Of a stretch of DNA of 64,000 bases, positions 26,403 to 35,068 are shown in pieces. Position 1 is the first letter of the stretch, and every line of letters starts with the position of its first letter. The notes under the pieces are model-generated. The model searched no databases and was not told the origin of the DNA. It saw only the letters and a list, made by a program, of their open reading frames with translations. This DNA comes from Ignavibacteria bacterium (lineage in GTDB: Bacteria; Bacteroidota; Ignavibacteria; Tepidaquicellales; Tepidaquicellaceae): positions 1-64,000 of the forward strand of contig JAQTLX010000012.1 in NCBI GenBank assembly GCA_028714695.1, read 5' to 3'. The translations under genes were made by a program, and so were the position numbers.

Positions 26403-27845
26403 TTACGCGCTCTCTGTATCTCTGTCTATTTTTCTTTTCCAGAACAGATAGAACGGAATGCCTATTAATACCAACGCTAGTCCTATGCCCGCATCGCGCG
26501 GATTCTGGATTATTGTAACTATAACGAGAGTGGCGCAGAAGAGAACGAATATTGCAGGCAGAACGGGATATCCCGGTACTTTGTAAACTCGCGGTACGTT
26601 TTTCATTTTCCTTCTCAGTACGAAAACACCGAACGCGCCCATACCGTAAAAAATAAACGAAGCAAAAATCAGCATATCGGTCAGTTGGTCAAACGTTCCC
26701 GAAAGAACAAGAATACTCGCCCAGATTCCCTGTATAAGAAGTGATATGTGCGGCGTTCTGTATTTGCTGTGGTGCGCTCCTGCCGAGAGAAAAAACAATT
26801 TATCTTTCGCCATCGCGAAATAAATTCTCGAACTCGCAAGAATTGTTCCGTTTGTAGTTCCGAATGTAGAAACCATTATTAGAATTGAAATAAACATTGC
26901 TCCGCCGAACCCGAGAAATTTTCTCATCACTTCTATTGCAATAATTGTATGCTCCTGTTTTGTGACGCTCACGATTTCATTTACAGGCATCACGTAAAGA
27001 AATGTAAGATTAATTGCCAGATACAGAAGTATGACTCCCGCGACTCCTCCGAAGAGCGCGAGAGGAATATTGCGTTTCGGATTTTTTATTTCACCGCCCA
27101 GATAACCGATGTTATTCCATCCGTCATAAGGCCAGAACGCGGCAAGCATAGCCGCGAACATCGCGCCGAAGAGCCCGAGATTCGAACCGTATTGAAAACC
27201 CGGCTTCTCAAGTACGGGCGTTAAATTAGAAGCGGAGCCGCCGCTGATTGTAAGCCCGAGAATAATTATTAAAATAATTCCGAGTATTTTAAGTGCAGTG
27301 AAAATGTTTGTTATAACTCCTCCGAAAATTACGCCGAAGTAATTCGCGCTTGTGAGAAACAGTATTGTGATTATAGTAAGTCCTTTAACGCCGAATCCAT
27401 GGAACGGATAGAATATTCCGAACAAAGATACGCTTTCCATTTGGGGCGAAAGTCCCGGCAGATGTACTACGGCATTTACGGATTCAGCGAACACATAAGC
27501 AATAGAAGCGATTGAAGCGGATTGAATTACGGAGAAGCAGCTCCATCCGTAAAGGAATGCAAAAGGTTTTCCGTACATTGTCTTGAAATAAACATATTGT
27601 CCTCCCGGTTCGGCAATCAGGCTTGCAATTTCGGCGTTCGTTGCCGCGCCTATCATTGTGATTATTCCGGGAATCAGCCAGCAGAGAAGAATTAAACCCG
27701 GCGAGCCGAGTTGCTCGGACATCGGAGCGATTTTTTTAAATACACCCGAACCGACCATTGAAGAAATGACAATCATAAGGGCGGTGAAAAACCCCAGCCT
27801 TGTAAGCAGACCGCTCTCGTGGATTTTATGCAAATGTTTGTTCAA
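26403..27845 (-). CDS. APC superfamily amino-acid permease
   Basis: A 480-aa integral membrane protein with about twelve transmembrane helices. The first helix motif MVGSGVFKKIAP and the second, AEIASLIAEPGGQYVYFK, are the hallmark of amino acid/polyamine/organocation (LAT-like) permeases, as is the WPYDGWNNIGYLGGEIKNP stretch in the loop near residue 240. It moves amino acids with proton or exchange coupling. Substrate not deducible. Nearest neighbour on the strand is the acetyltransferase, possibly an operon. Confidence 0.9.
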   Translation of the reverse strand: MNKHLHKIHESGLLTRLGFFTALMIVISSMVGSGVFKKIAPMSEQLGSPGLILLCWLIPGIITMIGAATNAEIASLIAEPGGQYVYFKTMYGKPFAFLYGWSCFSVIQSASIASIAYVFAESVNAVVHLPGLSPQMESVSLFGIFYPFHGFGVKGLTIITILFLTSANYFGVIFGGVITNIFTALKILGIILIIILGLTISGGSASNLTPVLEKPGFQYGSNLGLFGAMFAAMLAAFWPYDGWNNIGYLGGEIKNPKRNIPLALFGGVAGVILLYLAINLTFLYVMPVNEIVSVTKQEHTIIAIEVMRKFLGFGGAMFISILIMVSTFGTTNGTILASSRIYFAMAKDKLFFLSAGAHHSKYRTPHISLLIQGIWASILVLSGTFDQLTDMLIFASFIFYGMGAFGVFVLRRKMKNVPRVYKVPGYPVLPAIFVLFCATLVIVTIIQNPRDAGIGLALVLIGIPFYLFWKRKIDRDTESA

Positions 27846-28002
27846 AAATAATGGCTGTCCGTCTCCGGGGAAACCCCATTTACGTTAATTCGTTATTTGC
27901 AATGTAGCAAAAGCATAAATTAAAAGAAATAAAAAGATTAAACATCTTAGAAAAATATTTTGTTTAACTTTAAGAACAGATTGTAGAATTAAAAAAAAGA
28001 TT

Positions 28003-28914
28003 ATGCAGACAATTCTTGGTGCAGGAGGAGTAATAGGAATTGAACTGGCAAAAACACTTCCGGAATACACTGATAAAGTGAGGCTTGCCGGCAGAAACCC
28101 GCGTGCAGTGAATGGCGATGAAGAACTTGTAAAATGCGATTTAACGAATTACGAGCAGACACTAAGCGCCGTGGAAAAATCCGATATAGTGTATTTAACC
28201 GCGGGACTTGAATATAAATACGACGTATGGAAAGAATATTGGCCGAAGATAATGGACAATGTAATAGTATCGTGCAGGAAACACAGAGCGAAACTTGTCT
28301 TCTTCGATAACGTCTATATGTACGGGAAAGTAGAAGGATGGATGACGGAAAATACACCCGTTAATCCTGTAAGCAGAAAAGGAGTAATAAGAGCGGAGAT
28401 AGCAGATGCTCTGATGAAAGAAACAACACGCGGAAATCTGCGAGCGTTGATTGCAAGGTCAGCCGATTTCTACGGACCGGGAGCGGGTAATACTTTTTTG
28501 AAAATGCTCGTCTTCGATAAACTTAAAGAAAAGGAAAAAGCGTCCTGGCTCGGCAATGCGGAGGTTTTTCATTCGTTTACGTATACGCCTGATGCGGGGA
28601 AAGCAACTGCTTTGCTCGGGAATACACCCGATGCATATAATCAGGTATGGCATCTGCCTACTCACAGAAACGCTATGAGCGGCCATGAGGTTATCGAATT
28701 CGCCGCGCATCTGCTTGATGCGGAACCTAAGTACAGAGTCATTACAAAGTGGATGGCAAGAATGGCGGGACTTTTCAATCCTCTCGTAAAAGAAATGGTT
28801 GAAATGATGTACCAGTACGAAAGCGATTATTTATTCGACAGCACGAAATTCGAAAATGTATTTTTTAAGCCCGTCTCTTACGAAGAGGGAATTGAGAAAT
28901 GCGTTAAGAGGTAG
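28003..28914 (+). CDS. NAD-dependent epimerase/dehydratase family (extended SDR) protein
   Basis: A 303-aa Rossmann-fold protein. The nucleotide-binding loop GAGGVIG is at the very N terminus (residues 6-12). CDLTNYEQTLSAV and IVYLTAGLEYKYD are typical strands, and the catalytic Tyr is expected near FFDNVYMYGKVEGWM. RSADFYGPGAGNTFL is the common R(P/A)xxxYGP block of extended SDRs. It probably reduces or epimerises a sugar or other small substrate. Monocistronic, with a repeat-rich gap downstream. Confidence 0.82.
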   Translation: MQTILGAGGVIGIELAKTLPEYTDKVRLAGRNPRAVNGDEELVKCDLTNYEQTLSAVEKSDIVYLTAGLEYKYDVWKEYWPKIMDNVIVSCRKHRAKLVFFDNVYMYGKVEGWMTENTPVNPVSRKGVIRAEIADALMKETTRGNLRALIARSADFYGPGAGNTFLKMLVFDKLKEKEKASWLGNAEVFHSFTYTPDAGKATALLGNTPDAYNQVWHLPTHRNAMSGHEVIEFAAHLLDAEPKYRVITKWMARMAGLFNPLVKEMVEMMYQYESDYLFDSTKFENVFFKPVSYEEGIEKCVKR

Positions 28915-28929
28915 CGCGAAATATATTTA

Positions 28930-29204
28930 CTACTGGTTACGAAAATTCTCTTTCGAAATCACAAGTTTTCTTTTTACTACTGGCTGCGAAAGTCCTCTTT
29001 CGTAACCGCAAAAATTTCTTTTCACCGGACTATGAAACAAATTATGAATTTTTAATTTTTACTCTGGTTACGAAAGTCCTCCTGCGTAATCATAAATATT
29101 TCTTTTCACCGGACTATGAAACAAATTATGAATTTTTAATTTTTACTACTGGTTACGAAAGTCCTCTTTCGTAATCATAAATATTTCTTTTCACCGGACT
29201 ATCA
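28930..29204. repeat. Four imperfect copies of a hairpin repeat
   Basis: Four units with a core GGTTACGAAAGTCCTCTTTC that contains a palindromic TTACGAAAG-TCCT-CTTTCGTAA hairpin. The cores start at 28935, 28982, 29066 and 29151 (spacing 47, 84, 85 bp). The later units share a downstream part with CTTTTCACCGGACTATGAAA. No spacers are unique, and the family is not CRISPR. Together with the next array it fills the ~600-bp gap between the SDR and metallopeptidase genes, and no gene is seen. Confidence 0.85.
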
Positions 29205-29207
29205 TTT

Positions 29208-29500
29208 GGGCGGCATCTTGGTAGAAGACTATATAATTGAACTTATTTTAATCCCGCGCAGGCGGGCGGCATCTTGGTAGAAAACAAATTACTATCCATT
29301 GAGCCCCATTTGGGCGGCACCTAAATCCAATTCCAAATAGAAAACTATATAATTAAACTTGTTTTAAGCCCGCGTAGCGGGCGGAATCTTGGTAGAAAAC
29401 TATATAATTGAACTTATTTTAATCCCGCGCAGGCGGGCGGCATCTTGGTAGAAAACAAATTACTATCCATTGAGCCCCATAGGGGCGGCATCTTGGTTAT
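29208..29500. repeat. Six copies of a GGGCGGCATCTTGGTAG element, one segment duplicated
   Basis: Short elements starting at 29208, 29264, 29312, 29379, 29435 and 29483 share GGGCGGCATCTTGGTAG (the third and fourth are diverged). A longer block of about 83 bp that includes the element (about 29228-29310) recurs almost unchanged at about 29399-29480, an offset of 171 bp. Pieces resemble inverted CCCGC...GCGGG pairs and may fold into hairpins. Repeats of this style are dispersed in genomes of this phylum; origin and role are unknown. Confidence 0.85.
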
Positions 29501-29509
29501 TACAATTGT

Positions 29510-30799
29510 TTACTTCTTCTTCAAAAAATAATTTCCTGCATCATCTTTAACAATTGTATATCCTTCTTTCAATTCCAGCGTCCATCCTTTGCCCGAAACA
29601 TTTTGCATCTCGGTTTTCAGCGGAATGCTTACCGTGACCTTATCCCAGCCCGAACTTACGAGCGCGCCGTCGGTGACATTAAGTATCCCCCAATTATCGG
29701 AGACCCGCATGTTTGGATAAACCGTTCCGTAATCTTCGAGCGGCATAATGTTTCGCGTATCAAATGAAATGCTCATTCTTTCAAACTTTAATTCAAAATG
29801 CGGACCATCGATGAATATGCTTTTATAAAAAGAAATCTTTTCCTTTATTTTTTCTTCCCTTGTATTTTCTTCGGACTGAATATTTGCATAATCATAATCA
29901 CTCCCGATTGATTTAACGGCATCCGGTAGATTATCAGGAATTGTTATATTGAAATTTTTAATGAAATAATCCGTCAGATTCGTTTCAGAATTGACTTCAA
30001 GATTCCAGTCTTTTTTTGTAACGTACAGCATATAGCCGTATGCGGGAGTCGTGCGGTAAGGAAATGACCTTACATATGTAGGCACGCCGAAGAAATCCGT
30101 AATATCCTTTGCGAGCCGTTCCCTTAACGCTTTCTTTTTCAATCCGCCCATAATAACACCTGTAAACTCCGCCAGGCCTTCATTAAGTTCAAGCAGGTTT
30201 TCATTTGCTGCTGATGAAGCGAATAATGAATTTCTGTATTTTCTGAATATGAAAGCATTTGTAAGATGTCTCTTTTCTTCTTCGGGCGAATCCGATAGCA
30301 GCGCTTTTTTCAGAGCGGTAAGTTCAAGACGCAGGAATATTCTTCCGTCTTTCGAGTCCAGATGGTTATTTCCCTCATCCGAAATTTTAAATCCGAGTTT
30401 ACTCTGTGCGCGGTGAAAAAGTTCGTGAGTACAAAGCCGCAGCATCTCGTTTTTGTCATCGGGCAGCGGAAGAAAAATCATCGCCCAGACCTTTCCTCCC
30501 CATGCGACAGACGTATTCGCGATATTGATTTCTTTAGGCAAAATGCCTGTGAAAATATTTCCGTCGGGTTTAAGAATTCCAAGAGTATCTTTATCGTTTG
30601 CATACAGCATTCTGTCTTCAGGATTTACGAATAAAATCTGTCCGTAAATATCCATATTCCAGAGTTTGAAATGATGTTTCGTGGACTCCTTTATCTCGTT
30701 GAAATAGATTTGAATGGAATCCTTGTTAATAGCGGTCTGTGAATATGAAATACATGTGAAGAAAAATAAAAAGAATACGGCGTAAATTTTGTTTTTCAT
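29510..30799 (-). CDS. Secreted zinc metallopeptidase candidate (HExxH)
   Basis: A 429-aa protein with signal peptide KNKIYAVFFLFFFTCISYSQ. The motif THELFHRAQ gives a HExxH zinc site (about residue 148), and the downstream LNEGLAEF (about 207) supplies the likely third zinc ligand Glu, as in gluzincin-type peptidases. The remaining ~200 residues include a beta-rich C-terminal domain. It has no T9SS sorting domain, so it probably stays periplasmic or is exported another way. It does not resemble a named peptidase family that I can assign. It faces the surface-protein array. Confidence 0.65.
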   Translation of the reverse strand: MKNKIYAVFFLFFFTCISYSQTAINKDSIQIYFNEIKESTKHHFKLWNMDIYGQILFVNPEDRMLYANDKDTLGILKPDGNIFTGILPKEINIANTSVAWGGKVWAMIFLPLPDDKNEMLRLCTHELFHRAQSKLGFKISDEGNNHLDSKDGRIFLRLELTALKKALLSDSPEEEKRHLTNAFIFRKYRNSLFASSAANENLLELNEGLAEFTGVIMGGLKKKALRERLAKDITDFFGVPTYVRSFPYRTTPAYGYMLYVTKKDWNLEVNSETNLTDYFIKNFNITIPDNLPDAVKSIGSDYDYANIQSEENTREEKIKEKISFYKSIFIDGPHFELKFERMSISFDTRNIMPLEDYGTVYPNMRVSDNWGILNVTDGALVSSGWDKVTVSIPLKTEMQNVSGKGWTLELKEGYTIVKDDAGNYFLKKK

Positions 30800-30937
30800 T
30801 GCTTTCCTTTTGAATGAACGGAAAATATCTCTATGAAAATATAATGAAGTTGTTGAAAAAACAATACCGGATTCGTGAATACCGATGGAATCCGGATTAA
30901 TACTTGCGTCATTATTATTCGGGATGCTTTATTCCCT

Positions 30938-31147
30938 GACGGCTGCTACACATTTCCTCACAATACATACCGGAACGATAAATTAATAAATAACGACGTA
31001 TCATCTTATACAGGCGGCGTTAATGCAATTATCATCGGAAACAAATCAAAAGGTTACCGTTCATTTATCGAAAATCCAAAAATAGAATAACTTATTCGGG
31101 GTCAGCAAAGTTTTTATCAGTGCGAGGATCTAACAGGAAAAATATAG
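30938..31147 (+). pseudogene. Decayed N-terminal fragment of the 1532-aa surface protein family
   Basis: The translated segment (DGCYTFPHNT, VSSYTGGVNA, NKSKGYRSFIENPK) matches residues ~90-140 of the large protein at 35069. A TAA at 31088-31090 replaces the Tyr codon of the family's EYLIRGQ, and homology resumes (LIRGQQSFYQCED) to about 31129. No start codon or signal peptide is left. The copy loses similarity right after QCED, the same residue at which the truncated copy at 32638-33102 ends. The rest of 30800-31239 shows no gene. Confidence 0.75.
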
Positions 31148-31239
31148 ATTGATATTGCTTATTATAATTATCACATTTAACACAAAGTACAGCACTTATA
31201 CAAAACTTATACAAATATAGAAATTAGAATGTCTCATTT

Positions 31240-32628
31240 ATGAAAAATATAATTTTGAAAAAAAGAATTATTTCCATCATACTTTTTCTTGTCGTTTGTT
31301 CAGGATTTTTCATTATCTCGTTTGGTTTTCGCGACACTTCTAAGACACAGCCCCAAAGCGGCGGCTGGCAGTTGCAGACTAATTTGCAGACGATGCTCAA
31401 CGGAAGAGTAATAAAAGATATGACATTTCTTGACTCGTTGACAGGGTTTGCGGTAACAAGTAACTTAACACCGGGAGATTCCGGATATATATTTAAGACC
31501 ACAAATGGCGGTAACAACTGGTTTGTGAATTTTATGCCGTCAAAATATTTTTCAAATATAAAATTTATAAACGATAGCATAGGCTATGCTTGCGGAGGTT
31601 CCGGAGGAGGGACAGCATATTATTGCAAAACAACGAACAGGGGAATAAACTGGACTGGGAATGTTTGCGGATGGGCAGCGCTATTTTCCGGAATAAGCGT
31701 TATAAACAAAGACACAATTTACTTAGCCGACGACAACGCACTTGTCGGCGGGGTCTTCCGTTCAACGGACGGCGGAGGGAACTGGCAGAGGATTTATAAT
31801 GGCGGGATGTATAACCCGCAAGACATTTATATGATAAATGGAAGAACAGGGTTTTATAGTCAAGAGAATACATACAAAACAACTGACGGCGGGTTTTCGT
31901 GGACAATAATGGATAATGTAGGATTCAGATATATGAAGTTCTTTGATACATTAAACGGATACAGGATTACAAGCAGTACATATAATGTTCAAAAAACTAC
32001 TAATTGTGGCATAAATTGGACAACGCAGGTTTTACCGGACGTTCCTGGGGGGTATATGACAAAACAGTTTCTACGTCTTTGTTTTGTCGGAACTGATACA
32101 ATCTGGGCGGCTGGCGGTTTGGTACAATACCCAAATCCGTTAAGAACCTGGGGAGTCTTGTATAAAACAACAAACAGCGGTCTGAACTGGGGATATCAGA
32201 TACCTGATACAAGTTATCAGATACCCGAATATGATTTTGTGAATTTTGTTGGTAAAAAAATAGGTTGGGCTTATGATATGCTTGGGGTCGGAATATTTAC
32301 CACAGTTGGAGGTGATTCAACAATATTAGTCGGGATAAATCAAACAGGAAATACAATCCCTGAACAGTTTACATTGGAACAGAACTACCCAAACCCATTT
32401 AATTCAATGACAAATGTTAAATTTCAAATTGTAAATTCAGGGAATGTAAAAATAAAAGTATTTGATGTACAGGGAAGAGAAATTGCAGTTCTCGTGAATG
32501 AAAAATTACAATCGGGGACATATCAGGTAAGATTTGACGGCAGCAATTTATCGAGCGGTGTATATTTTTATACAATGTTTGTGAACGAAAAAAGAATAGA
32601 CGGAAGGAAAATGTTACTAATAAAATAA
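31240..32628 (+). CDS. T9SS-sorted beta-propeller protein (YCF48/BNR-like repeats)
   Basis: A 462-aa surface protein. N-terminal hydrophobic signal segment (about 8-28), then repeats of the form YIFKTTNGGNNWF, YCKTTNRGINW, FRSTDGGGNWQRIY, YKTTDGGFSW and LYKTTNSGLNWGYQ, one per blade, typical of YCF48/sialidase-type beta propellers. The C-terminal T9SS type A domain starts at LEQNYPNPFNS and ends RKMLLIK. It is highly similar to the product at 33571 and is followed 9 bp later by the truncated gene, an alternation repeated in the array. Function unknown; likely secreted and anchored on the cell surface. Confidence 0.88.
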   Translation: MKNIILKKRIISIILFLVVCSGFFIISFGFRDTSKTQPQSGGWQLQTNLQTMLNGRVIKDMTFLDSLTGFAVTSNLTPGDSGYIFKTTNGGNNWFVNFMPSKYFSNIKFINDSIGYACGGSGGGTAYYCKTTNRGINWTGNVCGWAALFSGISVINKDTIYLADDNALVGGVFRSTDGGGNWQRIYNGGMYNPQDIYMINGRTGFYSQENTYKTTDGGFSWTIMDNVGFRYMKFFDTLNGYRITSSTYNVQKTTNCGINWTTQVLPDVPGGYMTKQFLRLCFVGTDTIWAAGGLVQYPNPLRTWGVLYKTTNSGLNWGYQIPDTSYQIPEYDFVNFVGKKIGWAYDMLGVGIFTTVGGDSTILVGINQTGNTIPEQFTLEQNYPNPFNSMTNVKFQIVNSGNVKIKVFDVQGREIAVLVNEKLQSGTYQVRFDGSNLSSGVYFYTMFVNEKRIDGRKMLLIK

Positions 32629-32637
32629 AAACTATAT

Positions 32638-33102
32638 ATGAAAAAGAAATTACTATTACTTGTATTTCTTATTGTATCAATAGTCGTTACGGGGCTGAAT
32701 TTAATTCCCGAAAATCCAAAACAAACAAGCCCTGTGCCAACAACCACCGGAGGAAAACGCCCGAATGTATTCTTGATTGGCGCAATACAAATGGAAAAAG
32801 ACCCAAATTATTTTACCAAGTTTGACGAACTGAAGTTTAACGTATGGCACAATTACGTTCAGATTGAAAAAGTTGAAACGATAAACGGAAAAACCAGAAA
32901 AGTCCCGAATGGATGGTACACTTTCGCAAGTAACTGCGAAAATGACGAATTAGTGAATAATAACGTATCAAGTTACGCGGGGGGAGTAAACGCAGTAATA
33001 AACGGGAATGCTAACCATGGTTACCGGTCGTTTATTGAGAGACCTAAATACGAATATTTAATTCGCGGACAAAAGAGCATATACCAGTGTGAGGATGTTT
33101 AG
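32638..33102 (+). CDS. Truncated copy of the 1532-aa surface protein N terminus
   Basis: A 154-aa protein nearly identical in layout to residues 1-153 of the large T9SS protein (signal peptide, NLIPENPKQ, TGGKRPNVFLIGAIQMEKD, NGWYTF, RGQKSIYQCED), then a stop right after CED-V. It could still be exported but lacks the body and the T9SS sorting domain. Immediately beyond the stop starts the 21-bp repeat array. Either a pseudogene or a short exported form; the clean open frame argues against advanced decay. Confidence 0.75.
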   Translation: MKKKLLLLVFLIVSIVVTGLNLIPENPKQTSPVPTTTGGKRPNVFLIGAIQMEKDPNYFTKFDELKFNVWHNYVQIEKVETINGKTRKVPNGWYTFASNCENDELVNNNVSSYAGGVNAVINGNANHGYRSFIERPKYEYLIRGQKSIYQCEDV

Positions 33103-33109
33103 AAAAATA

Positions 33110-33319
33110 GTGCAAAATAATTCCGAAAAAGTGCGAAATAATTCCGAAAAAGTGCAAAATAATTTTTTAAAAATGCAAAATGTTTCCGAAAAAATGCAAA
33201 ATGTTTCCGAAAAAGTGCAAAATGTTTCCGAAAAAGTGCAAAATGTTTCCGAAAAAGTGCAAAATGTTTCCGAAAAAGTGCAGAATTGTTTTTTAAAAGT
33301 GTAAAATGTTTCCGAAAAA
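33110..33319. repeat. 21-bp tandem repeat, ten units, heptad-coding
   Basis: Ten 21-bp units of the form GTGCAAAATGTTTCCGAAAAA with small changes (units 3 and 9 carry a TTTTTTAAAA variant end). Because 21 is seven codons, one rightward frame (ATG 33089 to 33304) encodes a repeating heptad VQNVSEK, while the other strand is equally open. The array starts 7 bp behind the truncated gene's stop. Possible as slippage-prone DNA, or as a coiled-coil region detached from a gene; the ~250 bp beyond shows no gene. Confidence 0.9.
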
Positions 33320-33570
33320 AGCACTATTTATGAAACGAAATCATCTAAAACAGTTCGAAAAAGAATATTATGCATTGTTGAAGCCAATTCCATAAAATAT
33401 TAAGTCTAAAAATGTCAATTGATAATTCATAGTTAAATCATCATATTTAACATACATGAAATTAACGAAGAAGCAAAGAAACTGATAACGAATATATATC
33501 TTATTTATCATAAATTATAATAAATATAAAATAACACTCCAACAAATAAAGAAACAAGAAAGGTACAAAT

Positions 33571-34962
33571 ATGAATAAGTTAATTATAAAAAAGCGGATT
33601 ATTTTATCAGTACTTTTTCTTGTTGTTTGTTCCGGTTTTTTCATTATCTCATTTAATTTCCGTGACACTGCTCAGACACAACCACAAAGAGGGGGCTGGC
33701 AGTTGCAGACAAATCTGCAGACAATGCTCAACGGAAGTATGATTAAGGATATAATCTTCCTTGATTCTTTGACAGGATTTGCCGTAAACTATGTATCAAA
33801 TAATTCAGACACAGGGTGTATTTTTAAAACAACGAATGGCGGCAATAACTGGACTAAAAGTTTTATTAATGTTGATACTTATGGAAAACTCTTTTTTAAG
33901 ATTTCTTTTGTTACCGACAGCATTGGTTATGCATGCGGGGGGGGCGGCATAGCAACAATGTGCAAAACAACAAACAGGGGAACTAACTGGACTAAAACAA
34001 ATTACAGTTGGGCGACAGCATTCAGAGGTATGAGTATTTTAGGTAAAGACTCTATTTACGTTACAGACGATGACCCTCTTGTCGGCGGCGTCTTCCGTTC
34101 GACGGACGGCGGAGGGAACTGGCAGAGGATTTATAATGGTGCACAATATAATCCTCAATACATTTATATGATTAACGGAATGATTGGATATTACAGCCAG
34201 GGTTATACATATAAAACTACGGATGGAGGTTTTTCATGGGCATATTTAGATAATGTCGGATTTACATATATGAAGTTCTTTGACACATTGACAGGGTATA
34301 GGATATCAAGCGCAAATATTCAAAAGACAGATAATGGCGGAATGAACTGGCTAACATTTACTTTGCCAAGTATTCCGGATGCATATACATCGAAATATAT
34401 TTTAAATTTGTTTTTTGTTGGAAGAGATACAATTTGGGCGGCCGGTGGTCTACTTGAATATTTAAATCCGTATAGAAATTTTGGAACGTTATACAAAACC
34501 ACAAACGGCGGTATAAACTGGGGGTATCAAGTCCCGGATACATCCATTATTCACACTCCAAGATATTATTTTGTAAATTTTAAAAACATCAAACACGGTT
34601 GGGCTTATCATTCTCTTGGTCAAGGTATACATACTACCGTAGGGGGAGATTCAACGATTATTGTTGGAATAAATCAGGTGTCAGTTAATATACCGCTAGA
34701 TTTTTCGCTGGAACAAAACCAACCTAATCCATTCAACCCAAAGACAAAAATTAATTATAAAATATCAAAAAAAGCGGATATAAGAATAACGGTTTACGAT
34801 ATGCTGGGAAAAGAGATAAGAACAATTGTTTACAAAAAACACAATCCCGGAAATTATGAAGTATCATTTGATGGAAGCAGTCTCTCATCAGGAATTTATT
34901 TTTACAGTTTATTGATAAATGAAAAAATTATCGAAACAAAAAGAATGGTTTTAATAAAATAA
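33571..34962 (+). CDS. T9SS-sorted beta-propeller protein (paralogue of 31240)
   Basis: A 463-aa paralogue of the product at 31240, with the same N-terminal signal region, GGWQLQTNLQTMLNG start and blades FKTTNGGNNWTK, CKTTNRGTNWTK, FRSTDGGGNWQRIY, YKTTDGGFSW and LYKTTNGGINWGYQ. The C-terminal sorting domain is diverged (LEQNQPNPFNPKTKINY) but ends in KRMVLIK. A likely SD, AGAAAGG, is at 33557-33563, seven bases before the ATG. It is followed 106 bp later by the full-length surface protein, so propeller plus large protein form a repeated pair. Confidence 0.88.
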   Translation: MNKLIIKKRIILSVLFLVVCSGFFIISFNFRDTAQTQPQRGGWQLQTNLQTMLNGSMIKDIIFLDSLTGFAVNYVSNNSDTGCIFKTTNGGNNWTKSFINVDTYGKLFFKISFVTDSIGYACGGGGIATMCKTTNRGTNWTKTNYSWATAFRGMSILGKDSIYVTDDDPLVGGVFRSTDGGGNWQRIYNGAQYNPQYIYMINGMIGYYSQGYTYKTTDGGFSWAYLDNVGFTYMKFFDTLTGYRISSANIQKTDNGGMNWLTFTLPSIPDAYTSKYILNLFFVGRDTIWAAGGLLEYLNPYRNFGTLYKTTNGGINWGYQVPDTSIIHTPRYYFVNFKNIKHGWAYHSLGQGIHTTVGGDSTIIVGINQVSVNIPLDFSLEQNQPNPFNPKTKINYKISKKADIRITVYDMLGKEIRTIVYKKHNPGNYEVSFDGSSLSSGIYFYSLLINEKIIETKRMVLIK

Positions 34963-34975
34963 ATAAATATTTAAT

Positions 34976-35026
34976 ACCGTCAGAAGGTAACCCGCCTAAC
35001 GAAATGGCGGGCAGGCTCCTGACGGT
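34976..35026. repeat. Nested inverted repeat (hairpin) in gap before large protein
   Basis: Outer arms ACCGTCAG (34976-34983) and CTGACGGT (35019-35026) enclose an inner CCCGCC / GGCGGG pair (34991-34996 with 35006-35011). No T-run follows, so it is not a plain terminator; it resembles the other inverted elements in this region. Confidence 0.7.
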
Positions 35027-35068
35027 CACGAATAAAGAGTGTCGCTTATCAAATAAAAACTTAAGGTA

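Noticed and set aside
28928..29500. CRISPR array
   Set aside because: Repeats are imperfect with irregular spacing, and the intervals are themselves repeated.
29510..30799. Assignment to a named M-family peptidase
   Set aside because: Only HExxH and a downstream Glu are visible; naming a family would overstate the evidence.
33110..33319. CRISPR array
   Set aside because: Units are directly adjacent with no spacers, and no cas gene is near.
33058..33324. Leftward 88-aa open frame over the 21-bp repeat
   Set aside because: It is the complement of the heptad repeat and overlaps the truncated surface gene; Phe/Thr/Ser/Glu-only composition.
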